From assembly GCF_023953965.1 (NCBI RefSeq), contig NZ_JAMLIX010000001.1, positions 1,674,501-1,738,500 on the forward strand: 64,000 bases of DNA, written 5' to 3'. The notes beneath the pieces are model-generated. The model saw only the letters and a list, made by a program, of their open reading frames with translations. It did no database searches and was not told the origin of the DNA. The position numbers and the translations under genes are program-made. Shown in pieces: positions 1 through 9,131 of this stretch. The stretch is from Bosea sp. (in: a-proteobacteria). GTDB lineage: Bacteria > Pseudomonadota > Alphaproteobacteria > Rhizobiales > Beijerinckiaceae. Within the stretch, counting starts at the first letter, position 1. The number at the start of each line of letters is the position of its first letter.

Positions 1-614
1 AACTCGCCGCTCTTGTCGGCGCCGGTCAGGTTCTTGGGCGTATGGCAGGTGCCGCAATGGGCGGGACCGTTGACGAGATAGGCGCCGCGGTTCCATTCGG
101 CCGGCTTGGCCGGATCGGGCTGGAACTCCTTCGGCGAGAAGTTGAGCAGGTTCCAGCCGATCATCGCGGCGCGGATGCTGAACGGGAAGGGAAGCTGGTT
201 CGAGACGACGCGGTTCGACACCGGCTCGACCTTCTGGAAATAGGCCCAGAGATCGGCGACGTCGGCATCCGCCATCGTCGCATAGGCCGGGTAGGGCATC
301 GCCGGATAGAGCCGCTTGCCGTCCTTGCCGATGCCTGTCTTCAGCGCGTTGCGGAAATCGGCATAGCTCCAGCTGCCGATGCCGGTTTCCGGATCCGGCG
401 TGATGTTGGCGGGCACCAGCGCGCCGAAAGGCGTCTGCAGCGGCGCGCCGCCGGCGAAGGGCTTGCCGCCCGGCCTGGTGTGGCAGGCCGCGCAATCGGC
501 CAGGACCGCGTTGTAGCGGCCGGCGTCGATGCGGTCGAACAGGTCGGAGGCGAAGCCGTTCGTCCCGACGATGGCTGCGGCCGCGAGGCCGGCGAGGAGC
601 GCTGCCTTCTTCAT
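1..614 (-). CDS. Cytochrome c subunit of a gluconate 2-dehydrogenase-type complex (partial)
   Basis: The 3' end lies beyond the window, so about 204 residues are visible. The protein starts with a signal peptide (KKAALLAGLAAAAIVG) and has two heme c motifs, CAACH at residues 41-45 and CGTCH near 186-190; a third heme may lie in the missing part. The family passes electrons from a GMC flavoprotein to the quinone pool on the periplasmic side of the membrane. Its ATG overlaps the TGA of the upstream flavoprotein gene (ATGA), which indicates translational coupling. The family call is firm; the sugar or alcohol oxidised is not known. Confidence 0.85.
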   Translation of the reverse strand, partial: MKKAALLAGLAAAAIVGTNGFASDLFDRIDAGRYNAVLADCAACHTRPGGKPFAGGAPLQTPFGALVPANITPDPETGIGSWSYADFRNALKTGIGKDGKRLYPAMPYPAYATMADADVADLWAYFQKVEPVSNRVVSNQLPFPFSIRAAMIGWNLLNFSPKEFQPDPAKPAEWNRGAYLVNGPAHCGTCHTPKNLTGADKSGE

Positions 615-2374
615 GCTTCCACCAGCTTGCCGGGGTTCTTCAGGTAGTGGTTCCGGATCGAATCCGCCGCCCAGTAGGCGAGGGCGCCGACCGGGCCGGT
701 CGGGTTCTTGCCGGCATTCTGCGGGAAGGCGCAGGCGCCGACGACGAAGACGTTCGGCACGTCCCAGCTCTGGAGATGGCGGTTGACGGCGCTGGTCTTC
801 GGGTCTGTGCCCATGATCGCGCCGCCGGTGTTGTGCGTGCTCTGGTAGGGCACGGAGCTCCAGCCCTTCTGCTGCCTGCCGACCACGACTTGCTTGCCGC
901 CGAACGCGTCGGCGATCTCCTTCATGCGATCGCTGACCCAGTTCGACATGCGGATGTCGTTGTCGGGGAAATCGAAGGTGACGCGCAGCAGCGGCCGGCC
1001 GAAGCGATCCTTGTAGGTCGGGTCGAGGTCGAGATAGTTGCCGCGCGTCGCATAGGAGGAGCCCTGCGACGAGAAGGCCAGCGTGTTGTTGTAGTACTGT
1101 TTCGTCGCCTTCTTCCAGGCAGAGCCCCAGCGCGGCGTGCCGGGCGGCACCGGGCGGTACTGAATCGGGCGGCCATTGGTCGGGATGCAGTTGATGCCGG
1201 CGCCGCCGACGAAGTTCAGTGCGCCATGGTCGAAGGAATCGCCATTATAGTCGTCCACCGTCTGGCCCAGCGCGCCGGCCGCGATGAACGGGTTCATGGA
1301 CCTGCCCTCGAAGAAGACCTGCGCCGAGGCATTGGTCTGGTAACAATAGTTGCGCCCGACCACGCCTTCGCCACTGGAAGGATCATAGGGCTTGCCGATG
1401 CCGGAGAGCAGCATCAGGCGGACGTTGAACAGGCTGTAGGCATTGAGCAGAACGAGATCGGCCGGCTGTTCGAAGGTCGCGCCGTTGACGTCGGTATAGG
1501 TGACGCCGGAAGCTGTTTTTCCGTCGGCCGCGAGTTTGATCTTGAGCACTTCGCATTCGGTGCGCGCCTCGAAATTCGACTTGCGCATCAGCACCGGCAG
1601 AATGGTCGTATGCGCGCTCGCCTTCGAGTAGTTGGCGCAGCCGAAGCGCTCGCAAAAGCCGCAGGCGGTGCATTGGCCCATGGCGATGCCCAGCGGATTG
1701 ACATAGGCGCCGGAGAGATTGGCCGAGGGTGTCGGAAAGGGGTGCAGGCCCCTGGAGCGCGCCGCTTCCGCGAAGAGGGTGGGTGCATAGGTCATTTGCA
1801 TCGGCGGCAGCGGGTATTCGCGCTTGCGCGGCCCCTCGAAAGGGTTGCCGCCCTGCTGGATCGTGCCGTTCAGGTTCCCGGCCTTGCCGGAAATGCCGCA
1901 GAGATATTCGAAGCGGTCGAAGGCGCTCTCCAGCTCGTCGTAGCTAACGCCCCAGTCCTGGATCTGGAGCCCGGAAAGCCGTTCCTCGCCGTAGCGCCCG
2001 GTCAGGTGGGTCTTCAGTGCGAAATCGCTCGGGAAGAAGCGCCAGGTATGACCGTTCCAATGCGTGCCGGCGCCGCCGACGCCTGTGCCGGGCAGGAAGG
2101 ATCCGTAATCGCGCATCGGCAGTGCCGTCTGCGCGGTGCTGTTGCGCATCGTCATCGCTTCCTGCGCCGGCTGCAGGAACAGGTCCTTGCGCACGGCGTA
2201 GCGCAACTCATCGGGCGCATAGGCGACGTTGAAATCGGTCGCCGTGTCGCGCCATGGGCCGCGCTCGATCGCGACGACGTCGAGGCCGGCATCGGTGAGT
2301 TCATGCGCCAGGATCGAGCCGGTCCAGCCGAGCCCGACGATGACGACATCCTTGCGGGGGAGTTTCCGGGCCAT
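611..2374 (-). CDS. GMC-family FAD dehydrogenase, large subunit (gluconate 2-dehydrogenase alpha type)
   Basis: This 587-aa flavoprotein has an N-terminal dinucleotide-binding motif (VGLGWTG, about residue 13) and the C-terminal GMC region with an HNTGG motif and NPTGPVGALA. A central cysteine cluster, CTACGFCERFGC (near residues 235-246), is typical of gluconate 2-dehydrogenase and related heme-coupled GMC enzymes and may hold an Fe-S centre. It would oxidise a polyol, aldose or aldonate in the periplasm. It has no signal peptide of its own and is expected to be carried through the Tat system with the small subunit encoded 16 bp upstream. The cytochrome subunit follows with a 4-bp overlap. 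Confidence 0.88.
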   Translation of the reverse strand: MARKLPRKDVVIVGLGWTGSILAHELTDAGLDVVAIERGPWRDTATDFNVAYAPDELRYAVRKDLFLQPAQEAMTMRNSTAQTALPMRDYGSFLPGTGVGGAGTHWNGHTWRFFPSDFALKTHLTGRYGEERLSGLQIQDWGVSYDELESAFDRFEYLCGISGKAGNLNGTIQQGGNPFEGPRKREYPLPPMQMTYAPTLFAEAARSRGLHPFPTPSANLSGAYVNPLGIAMGQCTACGFCERFGCANYSKASAHTTILPVLMRKSNFEARTECEVLKIKLAADGKTASGVTYTDVNGATFEQPADLVLLNAYSLFNVRLMLLSGIGKPYDPSSGEGVVGRNYCYQTNASAQVFFEGRSMNPFIAAGALGQTVDDYNGDSFDHGALNFVGGAGINCIPTNGRPIQYRPVPPGTPRWGSAWKKATKQYYNNTLAFSSQGSSYATRGNYLDLDPTYKDRFGRPLLRVTFDFPDNDIRMSNWVSDRMKEIADAFGGKQVVVGRQQKGWSSVPYQSTHNTGGAIMGTDPKTSAVNRHLQSWDVPNVFVVGACAFPQNAGKNPTGPVGALAYWAADSIRNHYLKNPGKLVEA

Positions 2375-2390
2375 CTCTCGAGCTCCCGCC

Positions 2391-3134
2391 TTACTTGTCG
2401 CCCGTCTTCCACTCCGGCCGCCCGGCGATCGACAGGGGCGGCAGGGGGAAGGGCTTGTTATGGGCCGTGATGTAGTCGCGGTAGTCGTAGCGCGCGCCGG
2501 GGAAGCCGATGAACTTCCAGCCGGCCATGTCCTTGTTGCCCCCGTAGATCGGGTCGGCGAAGAAGCCTTCCATCGTGTTCTGCAGCACGAGGTTGAAGAA
2601 GCCCGCGGCGGGCTTGTAGTCGACCTTGCCGGCCTCGAAATCCTTGAGCACCTGGTCCTGCTCGGCGGCGGCGAGCTCGAAAAAGGCCTTGCCGCCGAGG
2701 GTGGCGCGCGTGTGCTTGTTCAGCGCCGCGAGCCCGTCGCGATAGCGCCCGGTCGGCGTCTCGGCGCCCTGGTAGCCCTGCGTCGGCAGCCCGGCGGTGA
2801 AGGGGCCTTGCATGTAAAGCCGCTCCGACGAGCCGTAGCTGCCGGCGAGCTGGCGGTCGATGAAGCTGGCACAGCCCGCTTCCCTGCCGCCGATGCTGAG
2901 CTCGTCGGCCGGGATCAGGCGATCGACGATCGCCTCGACGGTGCGGGCCTCGTCCGGCGTCAGGACATACCAGCGCCCGCCGGGCAGAGGATCGGGCGGC
3001 AGGGCTGCGAAGGGCTTCCAGGGCAAGGTGCCGGAATGCTCGGCGGCTCGGGCGCCGGGCACCGATGCGATCAGGACCAACAAGCCGGTGGAGGATAGAA
3101 AGCGGCGACGGGTGAAGGAGGTGGCGGGCGGCAT
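2391..3134 (-). CDS. Gluconate 2-dehydrogenase subunit 3 family protein, Tat-exported
   Basis: This 247-aa protein starts with a twin-arginine signal (TRRRFLSSTG, residues 8-17) followed by a hydrophobic stretch ending at ARAAE. The rest fits the small gamma subunit of gluconate 2-dehydrogenase or FAD-dependent sugar dehydrogenases, including the EARTVEAIVDRLIPADE segment. In this family the small subunit carries the catalytic flavoprotein across the inner membrane and stabilises it. A GGAGAGG ribosome site precedes the ATG. It is the first gene of the three-gene operon running towards the window start. Confidence 0.85.
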   Translation of the reverse strand: MPPATSFTRRRFLSSTGLLVLIASVPGARAAEHSGTLPWKPFAALPPDPLPGGRWYVLTPDEARTVEAIVDRLIPADELSIGGREAGCASFIDRQLAGSYGSSERLYMQGPFTAGLPTQGYQGAETPTGRYRDGLAALNKHTRATLGGKAFFELAAAEQDQVLKDFEAGKVDYKPAAGFFNLVLQNTMEGFFADPIYGGNKDMAGWKFIGFPGARYDYRDYITAHNKPFPLPPLSIAGRPEWKTGDK

Positions 3135-3552
3135 CGGGCGGCCTCTCCGATCGTCGCCTGCCCAAAATCGCAGGCTCCGTTCCCGGCAAGCTCTGCCTCG
3201 GATCGAGCCGGATCAATCGGAATGCCCGCGCATCCGTCATGCTCCGTGAACATGGAACAATTCAAAAATATGGACAGGGACTGTCTGCGGCTGCGTCCGA
3301 GACCGCGTCGACCTTCTGGTCGGAAACGGCAAAATGGCCTGGCTCAGGCGGGCGTTTTGACACGGCTTCCGAGATGTTCTCGTCCTTGATGGCGGGAGCG
3401 TGGCCGAGCGCTGCCGTGCGGCATGCCGGATCGCCCGATGACCTTGCACCGGCCGCGGCCGAGCCACGCGACGCGGTTTTCTGCCGCCAAGGCTTTCGGA
3501 CGCTGGCCCGGGCCCGAACCTCAACGTGCCGGCGGGGTCGCGTTGATCACGG
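3135..3552. other. Intergenic region without a recognised gene
   Basis: This 418-bp stretch lies between the start of the dehydrogenase operon and the end of the OmpA-like gene, both on the minus strand. It should hold the operon promoter, but I see no clear -35/-10 pair and no conserved protein in any frame. Confidence 0.5.
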
Positions 3553-4833
3553 CTACTCCCTTACGATTTCCACCCGCCTGTTTTGCGCGCGTCCGCCTTG
3601 CGTCTCGTTGGAGGCGACCGGGTTTCCAGATCCGAAGCCGTTCGCGCCCAACCGCTGTGAATCCACTCCCTTGGCGGCCAGATACGATCGCACAGCAACC
3701 GCACGACGCATCGAGAGATCCTTGTTGAAGCTTGCCGAGCCGATGCTGTCGGTGTGACCCTCGAGCCGAATCCGCCAATCCTTCCGGCTGTGCAGCATAT
3801 CTGCGACCTGATCCAGCAGCCCAAACGAAGCCGGCTGGATCGTCGCCGAGTTGAACTCGAAATTGATGCCGTCGAGCCTCGCCCGGCCTGACGACTGGAG
3901 CGTCTCTTCGAGCTGCGAGCGCGCGGCCGCTGTTCGCCAGCCTTTGATGGCCGGACAGTCGCCGATGTCGTTCGACTGTTTGGTCGCGCTCCAGAATGCG
4001 TCGTAGCCATAGTCGGGGTTGGACTCGGTCGAGCGACTGAGGGCGAAAAGCGATTTGTTGCCGGGTGCGAATGCGAAGAGTGCCAATGAGCGTCTCGAGA
4101 CGCTGCCGTCATCTTCGTGCTCGATCATTTCACCCTTGAGCAGGCGGCCTTCCACACCGGCTGCGATCAGCCCGGAACGGTACTCGAAGCAACCGACGAC
4201 GCGTGTGCCCTCCTGCTTGAGCCTGACCCGCCCCCAGCCGCTCGCCCCTTCGTAGGTTCCGCTGACGTTCTCGATCCCGGCCGTCTCCGTCAGCCGGCGG
4301 CCATAGCCGCGGAATCCGGTCATGCCGTAATTCTCGGCCCCGTGGTTACTCAGAAACGTCAGCCTGACCCAGCGGCCGACCGGCTTCTTCACAAGCTCGA
4401 ATCTCTGATCGTTCCTGTCCATCGCCAGTTCGACCTCCAGGACAGGCCTGAAATCGCGGTCCGGTGCAGTATCCGAAATCTCGACGGTCAGGCGCCTGAC
4501 CGATTTCTCGGGAATGCCCATGCCGGCGCTGTCGAAAGCGATCAACGACAACTCGGTCTTCTCGGGCAGCTCGAGAACATAGGTCGCGGGCTTGCCTCCC
4601 TCCGCTCTCGTCTCGCTGGATGGCGTCTCATCGATCAGAGCATATGGCGTGTAGGCCATGTCGGCATAATCGGCATCCGCGGGCTTTTGAACGAACCTGG
4701 CGCCGGCCGAGAAGGCAAAGAGATCCTCAGGCGGTGGAGGAAGGCTGCCGTCTGCCACGGATTGGCCAGCGACCATCGACGTCATGAATCCGAACATCGC
4801 CAGGACAAGAACGCAGAGAATGGAGCGATTCAT
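3553..4833 (-). CDS. OmpA-family outer membrane/peptidoglycan-binding protein
   Basis: This 426-aa protein has a signal peptide (MNRSILCVLVLAMFGFMTSM) and a C-terminal OmpA domain of about 110 residues. The domain includes the peptidoglycan-binding motif LEGHTDSIGS, RRAVAVRSYL and a terminal NRRVEI. The N-terminal 300 residues form an extracytoplasmic domain that I do not recognise. The ATG at 4833 was chosen because the signal peptide begins there; an in-frame ATG 24 codons earlier would put a polar leader in front of it. It is monocistronic and probably links the outer membrane to the cell wall. Confidence 0.8.
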   Translation of the reverse strand: MNRSILCVLVLAMFGFMTSMVAGQSVADGSLPPPPEDLFAFSAGARFVQKPADADYADMAYTPYALIDETPSSETRAEGGKPATYVLELPEKTELSLIAFDSAGMGIPEKSVRRLTVEISDTAPDRDFRPVLEVELAMDRNDQRFELVKKPVGRWVRLTFLSNHGAENYGMTGFRGYGRRLTETAGIENVSGTYEGASGWGRVRLKQEGTRVVGCFEYRSGLIAAGVEGRLLKGEMIEHEDDGSVSRRSLALFAFAPGNKSLFALSRSTESNPDYGYDAFWSATKQSNDIGDCPAIKGWRTAAARSQLEETLQSSGRARLDGINFEFNSATIQPASFGLLDQVADMLHSRKDWRIRLEGHTDSIGSASFNKDLSMRRAVAVRSYLAAKGVDSQRLGANGFGSGNPVASNETQGGRAQNRRVEIVRE

Positions 4834-5219
4834 CGGGTTGGCTCTCTGTGTGCCCGGGTCCACGAGAGCAGAGTCTATTCCAGAATTAGCGCTCGCAGAC
4901 ACCATTCATTTGCAGGACGGCGCCATTTGGCGAAGGACGAGCTCCTGCCTTCCGCCGATCGCCGGCAGGAGAATCGACCTCCTGATCAGGGTGCGCCAGC
5001 CGGGCTTCAGGCCAATGAGCAAGTCGGACAAAAGCGAAACCGTCAAACGACTTGGAAAAATGTCCCGGTCCATGACGACAGATCTCGCGATTTCGTTTTC
5101 TTGGAAGCGTTGAACTCGATTCGAGGCTTCCAGGGATTTTGGGTAGCGTCGTGTTTGACGTATATCAACATGGGCTCGTCTTCCACGAGCTAATGAAAGG
5201 CGGAAAGGAAGAATCCGCT
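4834..5219. other. Divergent intergenic region with a FixK/FNR-type box
   Basis: This 386-bp region separates the OmpA-like gene (minus strand) from the small gene at 5220 (plus strand). Apart from the FNR-type box at 5155-5168, listed separately, I see no gene or repeat in it. Confidence 0.5.
5155..5168 (+). promoter_or_regulatory. FixK/FNR-type box upstream of the 5220 gene
   Basis: TTGACGTATATCAA matches the FNR/FixK consensus TTGAT-N4-ATCAA at 9 of 10 defined positions. It ends 51 nt before the ATG at 5220, the same distance as the perfect box before the gene at 57678. That suits class II activation with a short leader. The match and the distance are seen; control by the FixK-like protein at 61.2-62.0 kb is inferred. 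Confidence 0.6.
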
Positions 5220-5606
5220 ATGGTGACAATGAAGGATATCCCACCGCAGTTTCGTCATGTGCGGTTGGTTCTGGCGCGAGAAAAGGAGCATCCCGACGGT
5301 GACCGGGATGCGGGATACGATCTTCTTGTGCCTCTCGATGAGGATTATCGCCTGGACCCCAGGGAGTGGAAAAAGCATCAGGCAATCTGCCGGGTCAGGC
5401 AATTCGACAGGCACGGCGACGTGAAGATCGGCCTCTTGCGACGCAAGCCCGGCGGGCAATGGTATTTCGACTACGAAGAGGGGGAGAGCGACGACGAGGC
5501 GGGCTTTCGCCTCGGCGAGGAGCGCTTTGTTACCGGCGAATATGTCTCGATCCGACATGGAGAGGAATTTCGCCCCTACCGGGTCGTGCGCGTCGAAAGA
5601 CCGTGA
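5220..5606 (+). CDS. Conserved hypothetical protein, 128 aa
   Basis: I do not recognise this acidic, soluble protein. It has no signal peptide or membrane segment. The start MVTMKDIPPQF is preceded by AGGAAG, and the FixK/FNR-type box just upstream would fall inside or against a longer reading frame, so the earlier in-frame start at 5139 is unlikely. The body is compact and hydrophilic (for example YDLLVPLDEDYRLDP and GEYVSIRHGEE), which suggests a small beta-rich domain. A YdcH-like gene follows 58 bp later and may be co-transcribed. The likely low-oxygen control is inferred from the box. Confidence 0.65.
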   Translation: MVTMKDIPPQFRHVRLVLAREKEHPDGDRDAGYDLLVPLDEDYRLDPREWKKHQAICRVRQFDRHGDVKIGLLRRKPGGQWYFDYEEGESDDEAGFRLGEERFVTGEYVSIRHGEEFRPYRVVRVERP

Positions 5607-5664
5607 GCGCGGTGCAAACTATCGCGTCATGATCATTGGAATCGAACAATAAGGAGACCAGGAA

Positions 5665-5904
5665 TTGTCGAATACTCCGCATACGCTCCGCGACGAATTC
5701 CCGGACCAGATCGATGCGATCCATGCTCTGAAGGCGAAGAGCCAAGACTTCGCGGGCGTTCTCGAACAGTATGACGAGGTGAATGATCAGATTCACCGTG
5801 CCGAGACCCGTATCGCCCCCGTGAGCGAGGAGGCCGAGGCTGCGATGCGCAAGCGCCGTCTGGCGCTCAAGGATCAGATTGCCGCAGCGTTGAGCGCGGT
5901 CTGA
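5665..5904 (+). CDS. YdcH/DUF465-family small coiled-coil protein
   Basis: This 79-aa protein has the DUF465 pattern: a short helix, FPDQIDAIHALKAKSQDF, then EQYDEVNDQIHRAE and a C-terminal helix ending RRLALKDQIAAAL. The family is widespread in alphaproteobacteria and its function is not established. The start codon is TTG, supported by AAGGAG 8 nt upstream; no ATG lies nearby in frame. It lies downstream of the 5220 gene on the same strand. Confidence 0.8.
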   Translation: MSNTPHTLRDEFPDQIDAIHALKAKSQDFAGVLEQYDEVNDQIHRAETRIAPVSEEAEAAMRKRRLALKDQIAAALSAV

Positions 5905-6374
5905 ACCGCGCCGAGGCTTCGGGATGGTGCGGCGGCCTTGTCCCCACCTTCCCAAGCCATCACGGACGAGATTCCCGGCCCTGGCGCGGCGAGGCGCCCG
6001 GCCAGCCTCGTTCCCGCTCGATCCGCACGCGCAGCGCCTCGGAAGCGCCCGGTTCGTCATCAACGCTGAAGATGCGCCGGCGCGCGCCCGAAGGCCGAAA
6101 GCCTGCATATGAGCTCATCGCTGTCGGCGTGACCGGTGACGCTTGCCCGACCTGTCGCCGCCCGTGCGCGAGCCCGAAGATGCAAGGGCTGCCGTCTCGT
6201 CCGGGCACCGAGCATGGCGATCTGAAGCGGATCGGTGGCGAGGGGCTCGCGCAGGATGCGCGGATTCTCGAACGGAGCGGCCGTTATGACGACGGTCCCG
6301 GGGCGACCCCCGCGCTCGTCGGGGGTGCGGCCGGCGCCTTCCCTCCCGCCCACTGGCAGCGGTCGATTTGTTGC
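5905..6374. other. Intergenic region without a recognised gene
   Basis: This 470-bp region leads up to the operator pair at 6375-6429. Several short frames are open because of the GC content, but none shows a convincing family match. Confidence 0.45.
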
Positions 6375-6429
6375 AGAGCGATCGCTCTTTTTCAGGCCGT
6401 CACTTTGCGCTTTACAGAGCGGTCGCTCT
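6375..6429. promoter_or_regulatory. Pair of palindromic operators (TetR type), copy 1
   Basis: Two 14-bp palindromes, AGAGCGATCGCTCT (6375-6388, perfect) and AGAGCGGTCGCTCT (6416-6429), lie 41 bp apart start to start. The second ends 33 bp before the ATG at 6463, so binding would block the promoter of the hydratase gene. The same motif occurs in pairs at 18623-18677 and 26981-27025. The repeats are seen directly; the assignment to the TetR protein at 12443-13054 is inferred. Confidence 0.85.
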
Positions 6430-6462
6430 TTAATATCCAGAGCCGGACGACGGGAGGAAGAC

Positions 6463-7263
6463 ATGCCGATCATTGCTGAAACCGACGGTGGGATCGCGAT
6501 TCTGAAGCTGTCCGTGCCGAAGGACAGCTATATCGACGAAACGCTGATCGCCGATCTCGACCGCGCCGTGCGCAAGGCCGACGAAAACGATGCCGTCAAG
6601 GTGATCGTGATCACCGGGGCGGAGCCGGGAAGTTTCATCCTCCACTACAATCTGAGGGACGTCGAAGCGACGTCTCGGCAACTCGTCGAGAAGGCGGCCT
6701 TGTTCGGCGAGCATCGCCACATCCCCGAACGGCGCATCGACCTGCTCTTCCGGCGGCTGGAGACCTCGCCGAAGATCACCATCTGCGCCATCGGCGGCAC
6801 GGCGCTCGGCGGCGCGGCGGAACTGGCGCTCGCCTGCGATTTCCGCCTGATGCAGAAGGGAGACTTCCTGTTCGGCGTGCCGGAAATCCGCATCGGCATG
6901 CTGCCCGGTGCCGGCGGCACGCAGCGCCTGACCCGCGCGGTCGGGGTGCCGAAGGCGCTGGACCTCATCCTGCACGGCCGCCGCATGACGCCGGAGGAAG
7001 CCGCAGCATACGGTGTTCTGCACGAGGCGACGGACGGCCCGGTTCTCGAGCGCGCGCTGGAACGTGCCCGCGATCTCGCCAGGCTGCCGGCCATGGCGCT
7101 CGGCCACGTCAAGCGGCTCGTCTACGCCGCCAACGAGGAGCCGCTCTACAAGACGCTCGACCTGGAGCGCGCCCTGTTCCTGGAACTGATGGCCAATCGC
7201 GAAGCCTTGCAGATGGTGTCGGAGCTCAATGCCAGCGGCGGCGATTTCCGGACGGTCGACTGA
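6463..7263 (+). CDS. Enoyl-CoA hydratase/isomerase family protein
   Basis: This 266-aa crotonase-fold protein carries the oxyanion-hole region IGGTALGGAAELALACDF and the second-site region GMLPGAGGTQRLTRAVG. The family hydrates or isomerises enoyl-CoA esters in the cytoplasm. The ATG at 6463 has GGAGGA just upstream and lies directly behind the operator pair; a longer open frame would run across the operators. An acyl-CoA dehydrogenase follows 78 bp later, which suggests a two-gene unit under the same repressor. Confidence 0.87.
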   Translation: MPIIAETDGGIAILKLSVPKDSYIDETLIADLDRAVRKADENDAVKVIVITGAEPGSFILHYNLRDVEATSRQLVEKAALFGEHRHIPERRIDLLFRRLETSPKITICAIGGTALGGAAELALACDFRLMQKGDFLFGVPEIRIGMLPGAGGTQRLTRAVGVPKALDLILHGRRMTPEEAAAYGVLHEATDGPVLERALERARDLARLPAMALGHVKRLVYAANEEPLYKTLDLERALFLELMANREALQMVSELNASGGDFRTVD

Positions 7264-7341
7264 GCCGCCGCGCGCGCGTTTTCGACGCGGAGCAGGCCAT
7301 GACCAGGGCCTTTACCTTCACCATTCGGGCCTGTCCGCGCC

Positions 7342-9087
7342 ATGATCCCCTACTCCGCCCCCGTCGAAGACTTCATGTTCATCTTCGAACATCTGCTCGA
7401 ACTCGACAGGCATCCCGGCAAGCCGCTCGGCGAACTGAGCCTGGATGACGTGCGCGCGCTGCTGGAGGGTGCGGCGAGCGTCTGCGAGAACGAGCTGCGT
7501 CCGGTCAACCTGTCGGCCGATCGCATCGGATCGCAACTGACCGGGGCGGGTGCCGTCACCGCGCCGGGCCTGAAGCAGGCCTATGGCGCCTTGCGCGACG
7601 GCGGCTGGATCGGCCTGCAGAGCGACCCGGCCTTCGGCGGTCCGGGCATGCCGAACGTCATCGCCAAGGCGGTGCATGAGATGCGCGCCGCGGCGAGCAT
7701 GGCGGTGGCGGGCTTTGCCGAGCTGACGGAGGCAGTGTGCCTGGCGCTGGAGCGCTTCGGCACCGATGCCCAGAAGGCCGTCTACCTGCCGCATCTGGCG
7801 AGCGGCGCCTGGGGTGGTGCCATGCACCTGACGGAGCCGCAGGCCGGCAGCGACATCGGCCTGATCCGCGCCAGGGCAGTCCGTGCCGAGGATGGCAGCT
7901 ACAGGCTGAGCGGCTCGAAAATCTTCATCTCCAATGCCGAGCAGGACCTGACCGAGAATGTCGTCAACCTCGTGCTCGCCCGCATCGACGGCGCGCGGCC
8001 CGGCGTGAAGGGCCTGAGCCTTTTCCTCGTGCCGCGCTTCCTGCCGGATGAAGCCGGCGGGCCGGGGGCGCGCAACGGGCTGCGCTATATCAGCCTCGAG
8101 CACAAGATGGGCCTGCACGGGTCGGTCACCGGCACGATCGTCTACGAGGATGCCGTCGGCTTCCTGGTCGGCAACGAGAATGAAGGGCTCAAACCGCTCT
8201 TCACCATGGTCAACGAGACGCGCCTCGGCGTCGGCCTGCAGGGCCTGGCGGCCGCCGCCGCCGCGAGCCAGGCGGCCATCGCCTATGCCCATGAGCGGCG
8301 CCAGGGCAAGGCGCCGGGAAGCATGGGCGACGGACCCGACGCATTGATCGCGCATGCCGATGTCCGGCGCATGGTCCTGACGATGAGCAGCTTCGTCGAG
8401 GGCGGGCGTGCGCTCGCCGCCTGGGTCGCGCTCCAGATGGACCTTGCCGGCAAGGGCGACGCCAAGGCTGCCCGCGCCGTCAACCTGATGACGCCGCTCA
8501 TCAAGGCCTTCTTCACCGACGAGGGCTTTGCGACGGCCGACCTCGCTTTGCAGCTCCATGGCGGGCACGGCTATATCCGCGAAACGGGCGTCGAGCAGTT
8601 CCTGCGCGATGTGCGGGTGACCCGCCTCTACGAAGGCGCCAACGGCATCATCGCCTTCGACCTGTCCCGCCGCAAGGTCATCGCCGACGATGGCGAGGCT
8701 ATCGCGGAGGTGATCGCCACGATGCGCGGGGACCTCGCCCGGGCCGGTCTCGCCGGGATCGATGCCGCGCAATATCTGTCCGCGGCGCTGGATGATCTCG
8801 ACGCGGCCACCCGGGCGCTCCTGCGGCTGTCGACCGGCGCGCCGCACCGTATCGGTGCCGTGGCTGTCGATTACCTGCGGCTGTTCGGTCTGTGCGCGCT
8901 CGGCTGGATCTGGCTGAAGACGCTGGCTGCGATCCAGGGCGATTGCGGCCTGCCCGCCGAGGAGACCGCGCGAAAGCAGGCGCGTGCGGCCTTTTACCTG
9001 CGCTGGCAGCTGACGGAGACCGCGACGCTCGCCCGGCGCGTCGCCATGCCGGCGGAGGATTTCTCCTTCCTCGACACCGGCGTCTGA
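7342..9087 (+). CDS. Acyl-CoA dehydrogenase, long form with C-terminal extension
   Basis: This 581-aa protein has the acyl-CoA dehydrogenase fold with an N-terminal extension (MIPYSAPVEDFMFIFEHLLEL) and a C-terminal extra domain of about 120 residues, as in the DmdC and related long-form enzymes. The FAD and substrate region LTEPQAGSDIG and the C-terminal LQLHGGHGYIRE segment are present. The family oxidises acyl-CoA esters to enoyl-CoA and passes electrons to ETF. It lies behind the enoyl-CoA hydratase gene on the same strand. The substrate cannot be read from sequence. Confidence 0.88.
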   Translation: MIPYSAPVEDFMFIFEHLLELDRHPGKPLGELSLDDVRALLEGAASVCENELRPVNLSADRIGSQLTGAGAVTAPGLKQAYGALRDGGWIGLQSDPAFGGPGMPNVIAKAVHEMRAAASMAVAGFAELTEAVCLALERFGTDAQKAVYLPHLASGAWGGAMHLTEPQAGSDIGLIRARAVRAEDGSYRLSGSKIFISNAEQDLTENVVNLVLARIDGARPGVKGLSLFLVPRFLPDEAGGPGARNGLRYISLEHKMGLHGSVTGTIVYEDAVGFLVGNENEGLKPLFTMVNETRLGVGLQGLAAAAAASQAAIAYAHERRQGKAPGSMGDGPDALIAHADVRRMVLTMSSFVEGGRALAAWVALQMDLAGKGDAKAARAVNLMTPLIKAFFTDEGFATADLALQLHGGHGYIRETGVEQFLRDVRVTRLYEGANGIIAFDLSRRKVIADDGEAIAEVIATMRGDLARAGLAGIDAAQYLSAALDDLDAATRALLRLSTGAPHRIGAVAVDYLRLFGLCALGWIWLKTLAAIQGDCGLPAEETARKQARAAFYLRWQLTETATLARRVAMPAEDFSFLDTGV

Positions 9088-9095
9088 TGCCCTGA

Positions 9096-9120
9096 CGGGC
9101 CGGGATCAGACCCCGGCCCG
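9096..9120. terminator. Bidirectional terminator-like hairpin
   Basis: A perfect 9-bp stem (CGGGCCGGG / CCCGGCCCG) with a 7-nt loop lies between two convergent genes that end at 9087 and 9132. There is no T-run, so intrinsic termination is plausible but not certain. Confidence 0.5.
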
Positions 9121-9131
9121 GATCGCCTCGC

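Noticed and set aside
6060..6473. A minus-strand frame with a segment (TVVITAAPFENPRILREPLA) faintly like UGSC-type proteins
   Set aside because: The likeness covers only about 30 residues, the frame runs over the operator pair, and no start or ribosome site supports it. At most it is a decayed remnant.
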